Notes: generated by a model from the sequence alone, not told the origin. Counted from the stretch's first letter, positions 44,285 through 53,103 are shown. The stretch: DNA of 64,000 bases from Fibrobacter sp. UWR2 (GCF_002210285.1 NZ_MWQE01000006.1:62001-126000), one strand, 5' to 3'. Numbers and translations: made by a program.

Positions 44285-45655
44285 CTAGTAGAATACTTTT
44301 ACGAGCAGTGTGCCCACGATTGTCGAGACGATGACGCTCACGAGGCCCGGTCGCATGAAGCTGTGGTTCAGCAGGTACTTGCCGATGACGGTAGTGCCCG
44401 AACGGTCGAAGTTCACGGTCGCGATGTCGGAGGGGTAGTTCGGGATAAAGAAGTACCCGTACACGCTCGGGAGTACGCCCAGGAGCACGGGGCCCGGGAT
44501 GCCGAGGCTGTAGGCGAGCGGGAGCATGGCCACCACGACGGCGCCCTGCGAGTTGATAAGCACGCTCACTGCGAAGAAGGCGAACGCGATGGCCCACGGG
44601 TAGTGCTGCACGATATCCTTGAGGCCGCCCTGCATCACGTCGAGGTAGTTCGCGAAGTAGGTGTCGGCAAGCCACGCGATTCCGTAAATCGCGACGACGG
44701 CCACCATGCCGCTCTGCCACACGGCGCCTGCCACGGCCTTCTTGGGGTTCGCCTTGCAGAAGATAACCATGAACGCGGCAGCCGAAATCATCACAATCTG
44801 GATGATGATGTTCATGGCGAGCGGCTTTACCTGTGCCACGCCGTCGACGACCTTGCCGGTGGGGAATTGCGGGCGGATATCGTGTCCGATAATCTGGAAC
44901 ACGGAGAAGAGTACGATGACAGCGAGGGCGCCGAGGAAGATGAATACGGCGCGCTTGGCTTCCTTGGAGACTTCCTTGTCGAGCACGGAGGCGGTGCTGC
45001 CGTACATGTATTCCTTCATCTGCGGGTCCTTGAGACGGGCCTGGAAGGCGGGATCCTTGTCGAGGTCAAGCCCGCGCTTGTACGAGACGGCGGCCGCGGC
45101 CATGAGGCCGCAGAGGCAGGCGGGGATCGTAACCGCGATGACCTGCAGGTTGTTGATTTCGAAACCGTTCGCATTCGAGATGATGACAAACGAAGCAACT
45201 GCGGCGGCAATCGGCGAACAAGTGATGCCCACCTGCGAGGCGATAGAGGCTACACCGCACGGGCGTTCCGGACGGATGCCCTTCTTGAGCGAGATGTCGC
45301 AGATGATTGGCATTAGGGTGTAGACCACGTGGCCGGTACCCACGAGCACCGTGAGGAAGAACGTGCAGAGCGGGGCGAGGATCGTAATGTGGTTCGGGTG
45401 CTTGCGCAAGAGCCGCTCTGCAATCTGGATAAGCCAATCCATGCCGCCCGATGCCTGCAATATGCCGGCACAGGTTACCGCCGCGATGATGATGTAGATG
45501 ACGTCGGTAGGGGGCTTGCCCGGCTGCAGGCCGAAGCCGAGCACGAGAATCGCAAGGCCGATTCCGGAAATGGCACCGAGGGCGAGACTCCCGTAGCGGG
45601 AACCCACGTAAAGCGCGAGAAGTACGACTAGGAGCTGGATAATCATCAGTGCCAT
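44285..45655 (-). CDS. anaerobic C4-dicarboxylate transporter of the Dcu family
   Basis: 456 residues from ATG 45655, which has GGAGG 5 bases upstream (an upstream ATG at 45667 lacks one). Integral membrane protein with DcuA/DcuB-type segments: GVASIASQVGITCSPIAAAV, GTGHVVYTLMPIICDI, LINSQGAVVVAMLPLAYSLG and FIPNYPSDIATVNFDRSGTTVIGKYLLNHSFMRPGL (parts). Dcu carriers exchange fumarate, malate, aspartate and succinate; in a succinate-producing anaerobe, succinate export is the likely job. Transcribed alone. Confidence 0.94.
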   Translation of the reverse strand: MALMIIQLLVVLLALYVGSRYGSLALGAISGIGLAILVLGFGLQPGKPPTDVIYIIIAAVTCAGILQASGGMDWLIQIAERLLRKHPNHITILAPLCTFFLTVLVGTGHVVYTLMPIICDISLKKGIRPERPCGVASIASQVGITCSPIAAAVASFVIISNANGFEINNLQVIAVTIPACLCGLMAAAAVSYKRGLDLDKDPAFQARLKDPQMKEYMYGSTASVLDKEVSKEAKRAVFIFLGALAVIVLFSVFQIIGHDIRPQFPTGKVVDGVAQVKPLAMNIIIQIVMISAAAFMVIFCKANPKKAVAGAVWQSGMVAVVAIYGIAWLADTYFANYLDVMQGGLKDIVQHYPWAIAFAFFAVSVLINSQGAVVVAMLPLAYSLGIPGPVLLGVLPSVYGYFFIPNYPSDIATVNFDRSGTTVIGKYLLNHSFMRPGLVSVIVSTIVGTLLVKVFY

Positions 45656-45719
45656 GGGGGCCTCCATTTCGGTTTATCTTAATAAAGATTAATAAAAAAA
45701 ATGGAGAGGTCCAATGAAT

Positions 45720-46052
45720 CTAGTGGATATCCATCTTCGAAAACAGGTTCAGGACCGCCACACCGGAGATGATCAGGATAAGCCCTACGATGGCGCCCAG
45801 GTCGGGCGTCTGCTTGAAAAAGAAGATTCCGCTGATGGTTATAAGCGCGATGCCGAGTGCCGACCAGGTGGCATATGCGATGCCGATGGGGATGGTGCGC
45901 AGGCAAAGGCTCAGCAGGTACAGCGACGCCACGTAGCAGACGAGCGACGCGATGGACGGGACGAGTTTGGTGAACTGTTCCGACATCTTGAGGAGCGTGG
46001 TGCCGGCGGCTTCTGCGACAATGGCGAGGATAAGGAATACGTAGTTGAGCAT
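45720..46052 (-). CDS. small multidrug resistance (SMR) family protein
   Basis: 110 residues from ATG 46052, the standard SMR length, with four transmembrane helices. The family Glu is present in helix 1 (AIVAEAAGTTLLKMSE, Glu about 13), and GIAYATWSALGIALI matches the helix 3 pattern G-(I/V)-A-Y-A-(I/V/T)-W. Drug/proton antiporter of the EmrE/QacE/Gdx type; substrate not predictable. A TATATT box lies 6 bases before the ATG and no Shine-Dalgarno is seen, so a leaderless transcript is possible. Confidence 0.92.
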   Translation of the reverse strand: MLNYVFLILAIVAEAAGTTLLKMSEQFTKLVPSIASLVCYVASLYLLSLCLRTIPIGIAYATWSALGIALITISGIFFFKQTPDLGAIVGLILIISGVAVLNLFSKMDIH

Positions 46053-46111
46053 AGGGAGAATATACAAATTAATTTTTTATATTACAATATAAAATACGTC
46101 AAGGGGTATAA

Positions 46112-46450
46112 ATGCCGAGATCTGAAAAGTTCCGTGACCACGTTTTGGAGCAGTTCAATGGGAAACTGCTTGAAGGTGGTTTCCGCGTGACGACCCGCAA
46201 GATGATGGGCGAGTACATTCTGTATGCCGACGGGAAAGTCTTCGGCGGAATTTACGATGACCGCCTGCTGGTGAAGCCCGTGCCTGCGGCGCTTAAGCTG
46301 TTGCCGAACGCGAAAAAGCAGCTACCCTACGAAGGTGCAAAGCCCATGCTCCGCGTAACCAACGAACAGATTGCCGACAGCAAGTTCTTGGCGAAACTCC
46401 TGGACGCGATGCTTCCCGAACTCCCCGCCGCAAAAGCGAAGAAGAAATAA
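46112..46450 (+). CDS. TfoX/Sxy N-terminal domain protein
   Basis: 112 residues. Matches the TfoX N-terminal domain in full: R-K-M-M-G-E-Y-I-L-Y-A-D-G-K-V-F-G-G-I-Y (residues about 29-48), D-x-L-L-V-K-P and PYEGAKPML, with a Lys-rich end. Stand-alone copies of this domain are common; in gamma-proteobacteria the longer protein activates competence, but no such role follows here. AAGGGG lies before the ATG and TATATT at 46078-46083. Divergent from the SMR gene. Confidence 0.88.
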   Translation: MPRSEKFRDHVLEQFNGKLLEGGFRVTTRKMMGEYILYADGKVFGGIYDDRLLVKPVPAALKLLPNAKKQLPYEGAKPMLRVTNEQIADSKFLAKLLDAMLPELPAAKAKKK

Positions 46451-46479
46451 ACGACGGGTTGTCATCTCCGGCTTGCGCA

Positions 46480-46514
46480 ACGTCATGCCGCATTTGATGC
46501 GGCATCTCCTTGCA
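46480..46514. repeat. palindromic repeat R4
   Basis: CGTCATGCCGCAT-TTG-ATGCGGCATCTCC: 9-bp perfect stem ATGCCGCAT / ATGCGGCAT. Flanks CGTC and CTCCTTGCA are the same as R1, the stem differs on both arms. A degenerate half copy (GTCATCTCCGGCTTG) lies just before it. Confidence 0.7.
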
Positions 46515-46632
46515 ATAAATAATCCCGACGAACGCACGGAATTCGCAGATAACCAACGCTCGTTTTCAAGCGCAATAGTATATCTTCATGTATATGGAGA
46601 TGTTGCATTAGAGTAAAATGTAGGGGTTAGGT

Positions 46633-47358
46633 ATGTTCTCGCCGAAACACAATTTGCGGATGATTCTGGCATGCGTGTGCATGCTGGTTTTACCGGCGTG
46701 GGCGGAACCTTCGAAATCGCGCAGCGATGATGATAAGCCTTCCGTGCTGGAGGTGATTTGGGGTGTTGTCGATATGGCGACTTCGTGCAGAGACGACGAT
46801 TATGATTGCAAAAAGCGCCAAGGTGAATATCACAAGCGCGAAAATGAGGAGAATGCGCGCCGTGCCAAGGAAAACCAGAAAAAATGGCGCGAGAAGAATC
46901 GAAAGTACAAGACGGGCTACTTGGGAATTGCACTGACCATGCCTTTCTTTGCTGAAGAAAAAGATGTGGCGGGCGGTGCGGATCTTGTTTGGGGCTTTGT
47001 TTCTCGGTTTGGAGAGCTTTTTATGTCGTTTGGTGGCGGCACTAATTTATCGATGGCATTTGTCGATGCAAACGCCTTTTACAGGCCGCCAATCGACATG
47101 AACGGTATTTGGAAAATTGCGCCCGAAGTCGGTATTGGCGTCACATCCTATGAGCCGTTTGAAAGCGAAGAGTATGTTGAACCGTTGTTCCACTACTCGC
47201 TGGGCGTCCGTTACGAGCATACCCTGCAAAGCCGCAAGAACATCATCGAGGACGAGGACGTGCTTATCAATGGCGTGAGCGTCGGGTGCGCCGTGTGGAT
47301 GAACTATGCGGAATTCGCGGGCTTCAAGTGCGACGTCCGATTTGGACTGTATTTGTAG
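46633..47358 (+). CDS. exported outer-membrane-like hypothetical protein
   Basis: 241 residues. Signal peptide about 1-24 (ACVCMLVLPAWAE), a charged helix (about 60-92, rich in K, R and E, likely coiled coil) followed by short strands (YLGIALTMPFF, ELFMSFGGGTNLSMAFVDANAFY, APEVGIGVTSYE, YSLGVRYEH) ending CDVRFGLYL. The end suggests a small eight-stranded barrel. No named family recognised. Convergent with the YhcG-like gene. Confidence 0.65.
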   Translation: MFSPKHNLRMILACVCMLVLPAWAEPSKSRSDDDKPSVLEVIWGVVDMATSCRDDDYDCKKRQGEYHKRENEENARRAKENQKKWREKNRKYKTGYLGIALTMPFFAEEKDVAGGADLVWGFVSRFGELFMSFGGGTNLSMAFVDANAFYRPPIDMNGIWKIAPEVGIGVTSYEPFESEEYVEPLFHYSLGVRYEHTLQSRKNIIEDEDVLINGVSVGCAVWMNYAEFAGFKCDVRFGLYL

Positions 47359-47393
47359 GGACCATTTTGTTGGCGTCAGCAATATGGTCGGCT

Positions 47394-48587
47394 TTATTTA
47401 GGAGAATCGCGGTTTTCGTTGACTTCTTTTTTGAGCCATCGGGTGAGTTCATCTTCGGCGGGGAGGTTCAACTTGTATTTTTGCACAAAAAGAGATTCCT
47501 CGATTCCCGCTGTTGCGTATTCCACAAGTTCCTTGCCTGCCTTGGTACACATTAAAATCCCTACAGGGGGATTGTCTCCCTTTTCCATTACGTTCTTCCG
47601 GTAATAGGCTAGGTACAGATTCATCTGCGCAATGTCGTCGTACTTGATTTTTGTGGCTTTCAAGTCGATTAACACATGACATTTGAGAATCCTGTGGTAA
47701 AAAACTAGGTCGCAGAAAAAGTAGTCATCATCAACGAGTATGCGCTTTTGCCGTGTCTCGAAACAGAATCCATTGCCCAACTCCAACAAGAACTCTTCAA
47801 GGTGGTTCATCAAAGCGTTTTCCAAATCGGATTCTTCGACAACGTCTTTGTTGCTGAGTCCGATAAATTCGTAGACATACGGACTTTTGACCAAATCTTT
47901 TAAGGCCGGAGTATGTCCTGTCTGGGCAATACGGGACTGGACGATTGCACTCATTTTTGCAGGGTTCTTGCTCAGGGCAGTGCGCTCGAAATAGTTGGAG
48001 TCGATTTGGCGCTTGAGTTCACGAGAACTCCATACACCTTTTATTGTTTCAAGTTCGTAAAATGTCCGGGCCAATGGGTTTTCCAAGGCCATGATAAGGG
48101 ACAAGTGGGTGAACGGGAGCTTATTAAAGAGTGTTTCAGGCGGAATTTCGATCTTTTCAGATTGGGCAAGCACTGCTTGCCCAATTTGGCAATCACCGCT
48201 TGCCAAATCTGAACCCATAGGGGACAATGCCTCCAGATTGGCACCCATATCGGCTGTTGGTAGCCTGTTTGAGCCGAATTCTGAAGCCGTGAATTCAAGA
48301 ACCGGACGCGCCAAATTCTTGAATTCCATGTAGAATTGGCGGTAAAGACGCAAATTCCTGTAAGAAAGTGATTTCTTGTTTAGGCGTTCCGCTAGTTTTT
48401 GGAGCGTTTTAGCTCCGTACGTTGCCCTGTCGTTGCCGTTCTGCTCGTAATGCACAATGTAGTAGCCGGTAAGCCAGTTGCGGGCGGTCACGTTCTTGTT
48501 GATTGCCTTGGCGGTGTTTTCGACAAAGGCCTCGTCGATTTGCGCGATAGCGTTACAGAGTCCGTTGAAATCGATATTTTTAGCCAT
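47394..48587 (-). CDS. YhcG/DUF1016 family PDDEXK nuclease
   Basis: 397 residues. N-terminal DUF1016 helical domain (about 15-110: ARNWLTGYYIVHYEQNG, YGAKTLQKLAERL, Y-R-Q-F-Y), a middle part, and the C-terminal YhcG nuclease domain (about 225-390) with Asp293 in YFFCDLVFYHRILKCHVLIDLK and D308-L-K310 in place of the more usual E-L-K, plus the Q-M-N-x-Y-L-x-Y-Y motif. These proteins are metal-dependent nucleases often found as lone accessory genes or beside restriction systems; the target is unknown. Residues 124-146 are encoded by two perfect palindromes (48161-48208). Neighbours are not defence genes. AGGAG precedes the ATG. Confidence 0.88.
   Translation of the reverse strand: MAKNIDFNGLCNAIAQIDEAFVENTAKAINKNVTARNWLTGYYIVHYEQNGNDRATYGAKTLQKLAERLNKKSLSYRNLRLYRQFYMEFKNLARPVLEFTASEFGSNRLPTADMGANLEALSPMGSDLASGDCQIGQAVLAQSEKIEIPPETLFNKLPFTHLSLIMALENPLARTFYELETIKGVWSSRELKRQIDSNYFERTALSKNPAKMSAIVQSRIAQTGHTPALKDLVKSPYVYEFIGLSNKDVVEESDLENALMNHLEEFLLELGNGFCFETRQKRILVDDDYFFCDLVFYHRILKCHVLIDLKATKIKYDDIAQMNLYLAYYRKNVMEKGDNPPVGILMCTKAGKELVEYATAGIEESLFVQKYKLNLPAEDELTRWLKKEVNENRDSPK
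48161..48208. repeat. two adjoining perfect palindromes inside the YhcG-like gene
   Basis: Palindrome 1: ATTGGGCAAGC (48161-48171), loop ACT, GCTTGCCCAAT (48175-48185). Palindrome 2: ATTTGGCAA (48184-48192), loop TCACCGC, TTGCCAAAT (48200-48208). They sit in the variable linker between the two protein domains and keep the frame. Confidence 0.75.
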
Positions 48588-49016
48588 GATATGCTCCTGT
48601 TTTTTTTGCGGTTTGCAAACGGGAGATATGCATGTAGAGCGCAGAACACCGGTTCACAAACCTGTTAATGACAGATTGATGATCCCACAAAATGTGGGGG
48701 TGCTCTACGTTGATAGCCGTGGGGCCGGTTCCCCACAGGGCAACTGTCTTGATTCGCGATGTTGTCGATTTCGCGAAGGAAGACGACCTCAAGCAGATAG
48801 TTGAACTTCCCGCCCTGAGTTTATCGGTGTCGGCGGGGTTAATTGCTACTACTATGGGAAAATATACAAAAAATCCTGCGGATAATGACTCTTCTTATAA
48901 ATGAGGTATGGATCATTTTCCCCGCGCCGGGAATATGGTCTTTTTATTTGATGAAGTCCACGAATTGGTGGATGGAATGAATCCGGGTTTTGCCTAGATA
49001 TTCTATTTTATAGATA
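48588..49016. other. 429-bp intergenic region with several inverted repeats
   Basis: No gene I can support. It contains a CCCACA-AAA-TGTGGG hairpin (48684-48698), arms GTAGAGC (about 48633) and GCTCTAC (about 48702) that could pair around it, and GGGGCCGGTTCCCC (48721-48734). These lie upstream of the YhcG-like gene on its strand and may shape its leader. A 70-codon frame at 48692-48904 looks accidental or a remnant. Confidence 0.35.
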
Positions 49017-49658
49017 ATGGCTCGCGGAATTTTATGGATTGTGTTGATGGTGTGCGCCCTGCTGCTTGCGGGGTGCTCAAGTCATCCGCCTTCTGCAGCG
49101 CAGTTTATGAATGTGAAAGAAGACGGAACTGCTATTGTTATCGGAGGGACTGCTAAAGTCGGTGGCCTCCATCGAGGCAAGAATCGGTTGCAGAGTGACT
49201 ATTCTGATGTAGAACTCTTTGGTGATTTAGATGTTTCTCTTTTGTTTAGATACAGCCATTTGGTTCTGGGATTTTATTCGGAAAATCTTTATTCGATAAG
49301 CGGCCTTGCTGGTTCCCGATGGGAATACGTAGGCGTTCAAGGCTGGTTCGGTATGTCTGTTTTAGTGGTTGACAAGCAAGTCCCTATTTACGGCGGATTG
49401 ATGTTAATCGAAGAATATCCTGTAAGTAAAAATCTTAGAGTGGGGCTAAGTGAACACATTTCGCGTAATGCCCACGGTGTAGATAAGAATGAAGCTGGTT
49501 TAGGTTCTCCGGCTACGGGTTTTTATCATGAGTTTGGTACCGGAATTTATCTGGCGTATAAGGATTTTTCAGCAGAGTTTCGGTATGGACGGGAAATTGA
49601 TGAACCGAGAAATCGCTTTTATTTTATGATAAATTATGGCTTTGATTCTGATGGCTAG
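49017..49658 (+). CDS. lipoprotein with barrel-like body
   Basis: 213 residues. Lipobox LLAGC with Cys about 20, then short amphipathic strands (DVSLLFRYSHLVLGFYSE, YVGVQGWFGMSVLVV, FGTGIYLAYKDFSAEFRYG, RFYFMINYGF). Resembles small Fibrobacter lipoproteins of unknown role. A TATTTTATA stretch lies close to the ATG and no Shine-Dalgarno is visible. AT-rich. Confidence 0.65.
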   Translation: MARGILWIVLMVCALLLAGCSSHPPSAAQFMNVKEDGTAIVIGGTAKVGGLHRGKNRLQSDYSDVELFGDLDVSLLFRYSHLVLGFYSENLYSISGLAGSRWEYVGVQGWFGMSVLVVDKQVPIYGGLMLIEEYPVSKNLRVGLSEHISRNAHGVDKNEAGLGSPATGFYHEFGTGIYLAYKDFSAEFRYGREIDEPRNRFYFMINYGFDSDG

Positions 49659-49692
49659 TTTTTTAAAAAGGGCGGTTCCCCCGTCTATGCCT

Positions 49693-50325
49693 TTACGAAA
49701 AACAGCTTTTGACGCATGCTTCGAGGATTGCGGCGAAGGCGAGCAGGGTTATGCCGTACTTGGGGCGGAGCCTCTTGATTAAGGGGAAGAATGCGTTGAT
49801 GATGTACAAAGTAGATGCGACCAGGTAGCCTAGCGCGATGATGTATGCAGGCTGGCCCAGGCCGGAATAGAACAGGCCGTTGTATTCCCCGCGGGCGAAA
49901 GTTTCTAGGGAAAAGAAGAAAAAGAACGAGGCGATGCTTAGGGCAATCTTGAAGTTCCTGAGCCAGAAATCTTTGGGAGGGAGGTTCGCTGACGGATCCT
50001 TGTCTTTCCAGATGTGCTTATTGAAAAAGGGGATGCATGTCGAATACCAGATGAAAATCCCGATTGCGGGGAGGAACTTGGCAAATTCGAAAACGTGCCA
50101 AAGTTGAAGGCTATTGATTACGGAGGGGTCGCTGGCGATGGTGAACAGTAAACCGTCTTCAGGGCGGCCGCGTGGTCCGCGAAGTAAAACGAGAACGTAG
50201 ATTACCAATACGATTCCGATGAGTATCAGGAATTGCTTAAATCCCCTTTTGTCGGGCAGGGGCTGCGGCTGCTTGAGGATTTTTTCTTCGTAATTTTTGA
50301 GTTCTTCTTCGGTAAAACGTGCCAT
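49693..50325 (-). CDS. hypothetical membrane protein with four or five helices
   Basis: 210 residues from ATG 50325. A soluble N-terminus (MARFTEEELKNYEEKILKQ) and hydrophobic segments at about 33-50, 82-98, 128-145, 158-178 and 187-203. No family recognised. A role cannot be given. Divergent from the MoxR ATPase, with about 95 bp between. Confidence 0.6.
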   Translation of the reverse strand: MARFTEEELKNYEEKILKQPQPLPDKRGFKQFLILIGIVLVIYVLVLLRGPRGRPEDGLLFTIASDPSVINSLQLWHVFEFAKFLPAIGIFIWYSTCIPFFNKHIWKDKDPSANLPPKDFWLRNFKIALSIASFFFFFSLETFARGEYNGLFYSGLGQPAYIIALGYLVASTLYIINAFFPLIKRLRPKYGITLLAFAAILEACVKSCFS

Positions 50326-50420
50326 ATTCTGCAATAAATGTAACATAAAGGGGCGTAATTTGTTTTTCTCGGGGCAATTTTTGTATTTTAATGTCCGTAA
50401 AAATCATAGAGGTTAACTAA

Positions 50421-51404
50421 ATGGATATTCAGGAACTTTCGGAAAAGGTGCGCCAGCAGAGCGCATTCTGCATGAACTTGCTGCGTGAAGTGGAAGGGAC
50501 GGTGATTGGCCAGAAGGCTCTGGTGGAAAGCATTTTGACGGGTATTTTGGCCGACGGTCACGTGCTGCTGGAAGGCTTGCCGGGCCTTGCCAAGACGACC
50601 GCGGTGAAGGCTTTTGCCGATGCCGTGTCGCTCGACTTTAAGCGCATCCAGTTCACTCCCGACCTGTTGCCGGCCGACTTGCTGGGTACCACGATTTACA
50701 ACGCGAAGGAAGCGAAGTTCGAGACTCGCAAGGGCCCGCTCTTCACGAACCTCGTGCTCGCCGACGAAATTAACCGTGCTCCGTCGAAGGTGCAGAGCGC
50801 CTTGCTCGAAGCCATGCAGGAACGCCATATCACCATCGGTGACGAGACGTTCAAGCTGGATGAGCCGTTCCTGGTGCTCGCTACGCAGAACCCGATTGAA
50901 CAGGAAGGTACGTATCCGCTGCCCGAAGCCCAGGTGGACCGTTTCCTCTTGAAGGTGAAGGTCAGCTACCCGAACAAGGCCGACGAAATGAAGATCCTCG
51001 ACGCCGTTGCCGGTGCGGGCCTCCGTCAGCCGCAGGCTGTCGCCACGAAGGAAGACATCCTGGCCGCCCGCCAGTTGGTGAAGCAGGTGTACGTGGACGA
51101 ACGCGTGCGCGAATACATCGTGAACCTCGTGCTTGCGACCCGCGATCCGGGCAGCATCAAGCGTAGCGAACTGGTTGGCTTTGTGGAAGTGGGCGCCTCT
51201 CCGCGTGCTTCTATTGGCCTTGCCCAGGCTTCGAAGGCTCATGCATTCATTCAGGGCCGCGCCTACGTGACGCCGGAAGACGTGAAGGCCGTCGCCATGG
51301 AAGTGCTCCGTCACCGCATTATCCTGAGCTACGAAGCCGAAGCGGAAGAAGTCTCTGCCGAAACCGTGGTGCAGAAGATTCTCGACAGCGTCGAAGTGCC
51401 GTAA
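50421..51404 (+). CDS. MoxR family AAA+ ATPase
   Basis: 327 residues, usual length. Walker A GLPGLAKT (about 52-59), Walker B LVLADEINRAP (about 111-121) followed by QSALLEAMQERH, sensor 1 LATQNPIEQEGTYPLPEAQ-type segment and the C-terminal AAA lid with SPRASIGL. MoxR ATPases act as chaperones that insert metal or assemble complexes, normally with DUF58 and Bat proteins encoded next door. Here no such partner follows; the only Bat-like gene in the window is 10 kb upstream. AGAGG precedes the ATG. Confidence 0.93.
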   Translation: MDIQELSEKVRQQSAFCMNLLREVEGTVIGQKALVESILTGILADGHVLLEGLPGLAKTTAVKAFADAVSLDFKRIQFTPDLLPADLLGTTIYNAKEAKFETRKGPLFTNLVLADEINRAPSKVQSALLEAMQERHITIGDETFKLDEPFLVLATQNPIEQEGTYPLPEAQVDRFLLKVKVSYPNKADEMKILDAVAGAGLRQPQAVATKEDILAARQLVKQVYVDERVREYIVNLVLATRDPGSIKRSELVGFVEVGASPRASIGLAQASKAHAFIQGRAYVTPEDVKAVAMEVLRHRIILSYEAEAEEVSAETVVQKILDSVEVP

Positions 51405-51454
51405 TCGAAAACGGTACGAGTGTCGCGGGTTGCGCAACCCAATTGTCAACCCCA

Positions 51455-51485
51455 TTAAAAAACGCTCCTTACGGGGCGTTCTTTT
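51455..51485. terminator. bidirectional terminator between moxR-like and RDD genes
   Basis: 8-bp stem AACGCTCC / GGGGCGTT with a TTAC loop, T-rich on both sides in the right orientation, between two convergent genes. Confidence 0.8.
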
Positions 51486-51873
51486 ATTTTGCGATGACGT
51501 CTGTCTTGGCGATTCTGTCACCAATGCGTTTTCTCGTGATGATGAACGCGAATATCTCGATCCAGTTCAGTAGCCAGGGGACGTTGCGCAGGATTCTCCT
51601 GCCGGCGGATACGGGTACCTTCGTCTCGGCGTCGACGACTTTCAGCTTCATTACCATTTTTCCGATGCTGCCACCGCTCGGCAGGTCGCGGAAGATAAGG
51701 TAGAGCATGGCAATCATGCTTGCGATAAGTGCCCTCGACATGAGTTCGGTAGGGTCCTTGAGGCCGTTGTCCTGCATGGACGGCAGGATGATCAGGAAGA
51801 AGAACGGGATATTGTTTATCAGTGCCGTTATGACGAGGTCGATGAGGATTGCGGCGAGTCTTTTGGAATCCAT
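51484..51873 (-). CDS. RDD family membrane protein
   Basis: 129 residues from ATG 51873 (AAGGAA upstream). Starts MDSKRLAAILIDLVITALI, with the Arg and Asp pattern that names the RDD family, two or three membrane helices and GGSIGKMVMKLKVVDAETK followed by LRNVPW, both typical. Function of the family is varied and mostly unknown. Directly downstream of the GT2 gene, likely one transcript. Confidence 0.88.
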   Translation of the reverse strand: MDSKRLAAILIDLVITALINNIPFFFLIILPSMQDNGLKDPTELMSRALIASMIAMLYLIFRDLPSGGSIGKMVMKLKVVDAETKVPVSAGRRILRNVPWLLNWIEIFAFIITRKRIGDRIAKTDVIAK

Positions 51874-51895
51874 CTTGTTTCCTTTTTTTGCGTTT

Positions 51896-52999
51896 TTATT
51901 TCCAGCGGAACATGCCGGTGATGCCTGCGGGCACGGCGAACACAATCATCGGAATCTGGATGAGTTCTGTCGGCAAGAAGGCGAGCATGCGGCGCTTGGA
52001 ATGCAGCTTCCAGGAGGCAATCATCAGGAATACAAAGTCCACGACAATCTTCGGCAAGATGCTGAAGGCGCACCACTGCCACGGGCAATCCAGGAATGCG
52101 ACGCACCATGGGCTGATAAACATCCAGATGTAGTACGTATAAATTAATGTCAAGAGCAGAACGTATGCCTTGCTCTCGTAGTTCGTGCCGTTGCTGCTCC
52201 AGCGGGCGCGCTGGTTGAATAGCTGCTTCCAGGTATGCACCGGCGCGGTCTCGATAACGGCGTCGCGGTCCAGGTTGTAGCAGACCTTCGTGCCCGGGAT
52301 TTTCATCATCTTGTGGATGAGCATGTCGTCATCGCCGCTCGAGAGGTTGATGAGGTCGCCGAAGCCGCCGACTTCGAAGAACAGGTCCTTCTTGTAGGCA
52401 AGGCAGGCGGCTGAGGCGACAATCGGGTGCCCGAGGCTAAAGCCGGCGGCCTCCATCGCGGTGTACCCGAGGGTCTCCAGCTTTTGGTACAGGTGGGGCA
52501 TGGAACGCGAGCCGTTGTTCTGCTTGGGCCCCTGCACGATGCAGATGCCGTCCACGAATCGGCCCGCCATGGCGGTAATCCAGCTCTTGCGCGGGATGCA
52601 GTCCGCGTCCATCGTGAGCAGCACATCGTTTTTCGCGATCTTGAATGCGCTTTCGAGGGCGCGCTTCTTGGGGCTTGCTATTACGGGCAGGTCCTGCGGC
52701 AGCGAGAGCACGCGGAACTTCGGGTGCGTCGCGGCGAACTTCTCGAGGATTTCGCGGGTGGAGTCCGTCGAGCGGTCGTCTACGCAGATGACTTCCCACT
52801 CGCCGGCATAATCCTGCTCGGCAAGCGCTTCCAAAGTACGTTGTGCGAATTCCTCTTCGTTCCTCATCGGTACGACGACCGATACGCTCGGGGTGGCCTT
52901 CGGGCCCTTGTAACGGTGCGTGCGGACAAGCCCTATTATGAAGAACAGGAACAGGAGCACGTAGAGCGTGGTCAGGCTTGCGACGATAATGCCACCCAT
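51896..52999 (-). CDS. membrane-anchored GT2 family glycosyltransferase
   Basis: 367 residues from ATG 52999; ATG 53041 would add 14 residues but that stretch looks non-coding. N-terminal helix (about 3-25), GT2 catalytic domain with VSVVVPMRNEEE, CVDDRSTDST, a D-A-D motif in LLTMDADCIP, a GDDD-type acidic segment and Q-R-A-R-W near residue 265, then three C-terminal helices. The motifs are those of processive or lipid-linked sugar transferases; donor and acceptor unknown. Divergent from a GGDEF gene. Confidence 0.88.
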   Translation of the reverse strand: MGGIIVASLTTLYVLLFLFFIIGLVRTHRYKGPKATPSVSVVVPMRNEEEFAQRTLEALAEQDYAGEWEVICVDDRSTDSTREILEKFAATHPKFRVLSLPQDLPVIASPKKRALESAFKIAKNDVLLTMDADCIPRKSWITAMAGRFVDGICIVQGPKQNNGSRSMPHLYQKLETLGYTAMEAAGFSLGHPIVASAACLAYKKDLFFEVGGFGDLINLSSGDDDMLIHKMMKIPGTKVCYNLDRDAVIETAPVHTWKQLFNQRARWSSNGTNYESKAYVLLLTLIYTYYIWMFISPWCVAFLDCPWQWCAFSILPKIVVDFVFLMIASWKLHSKRRMLAFLPTELIQIPMIVFAVPAGITGMFRWK

Positions 53000-53103
53000 G
53001 TGCGAAAATGTAGAAAAAATCGTCGTTTTTCCCTGCTTCATTTGTGTGTTTAGGAAAATTCTGTGTGCAGCGGCGTAGAAATGGAGTTATTTTTATTGGT
53101 AGG

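Noticed and set aside
48692-48904. 70-codon frame between the YhcG-like gene and the next lipoprotein
   Set aside because: No Shine-Dalgarno, no recognisable family, and it starts inside a hairpin. It could be a gene remnant but I cannot support it.
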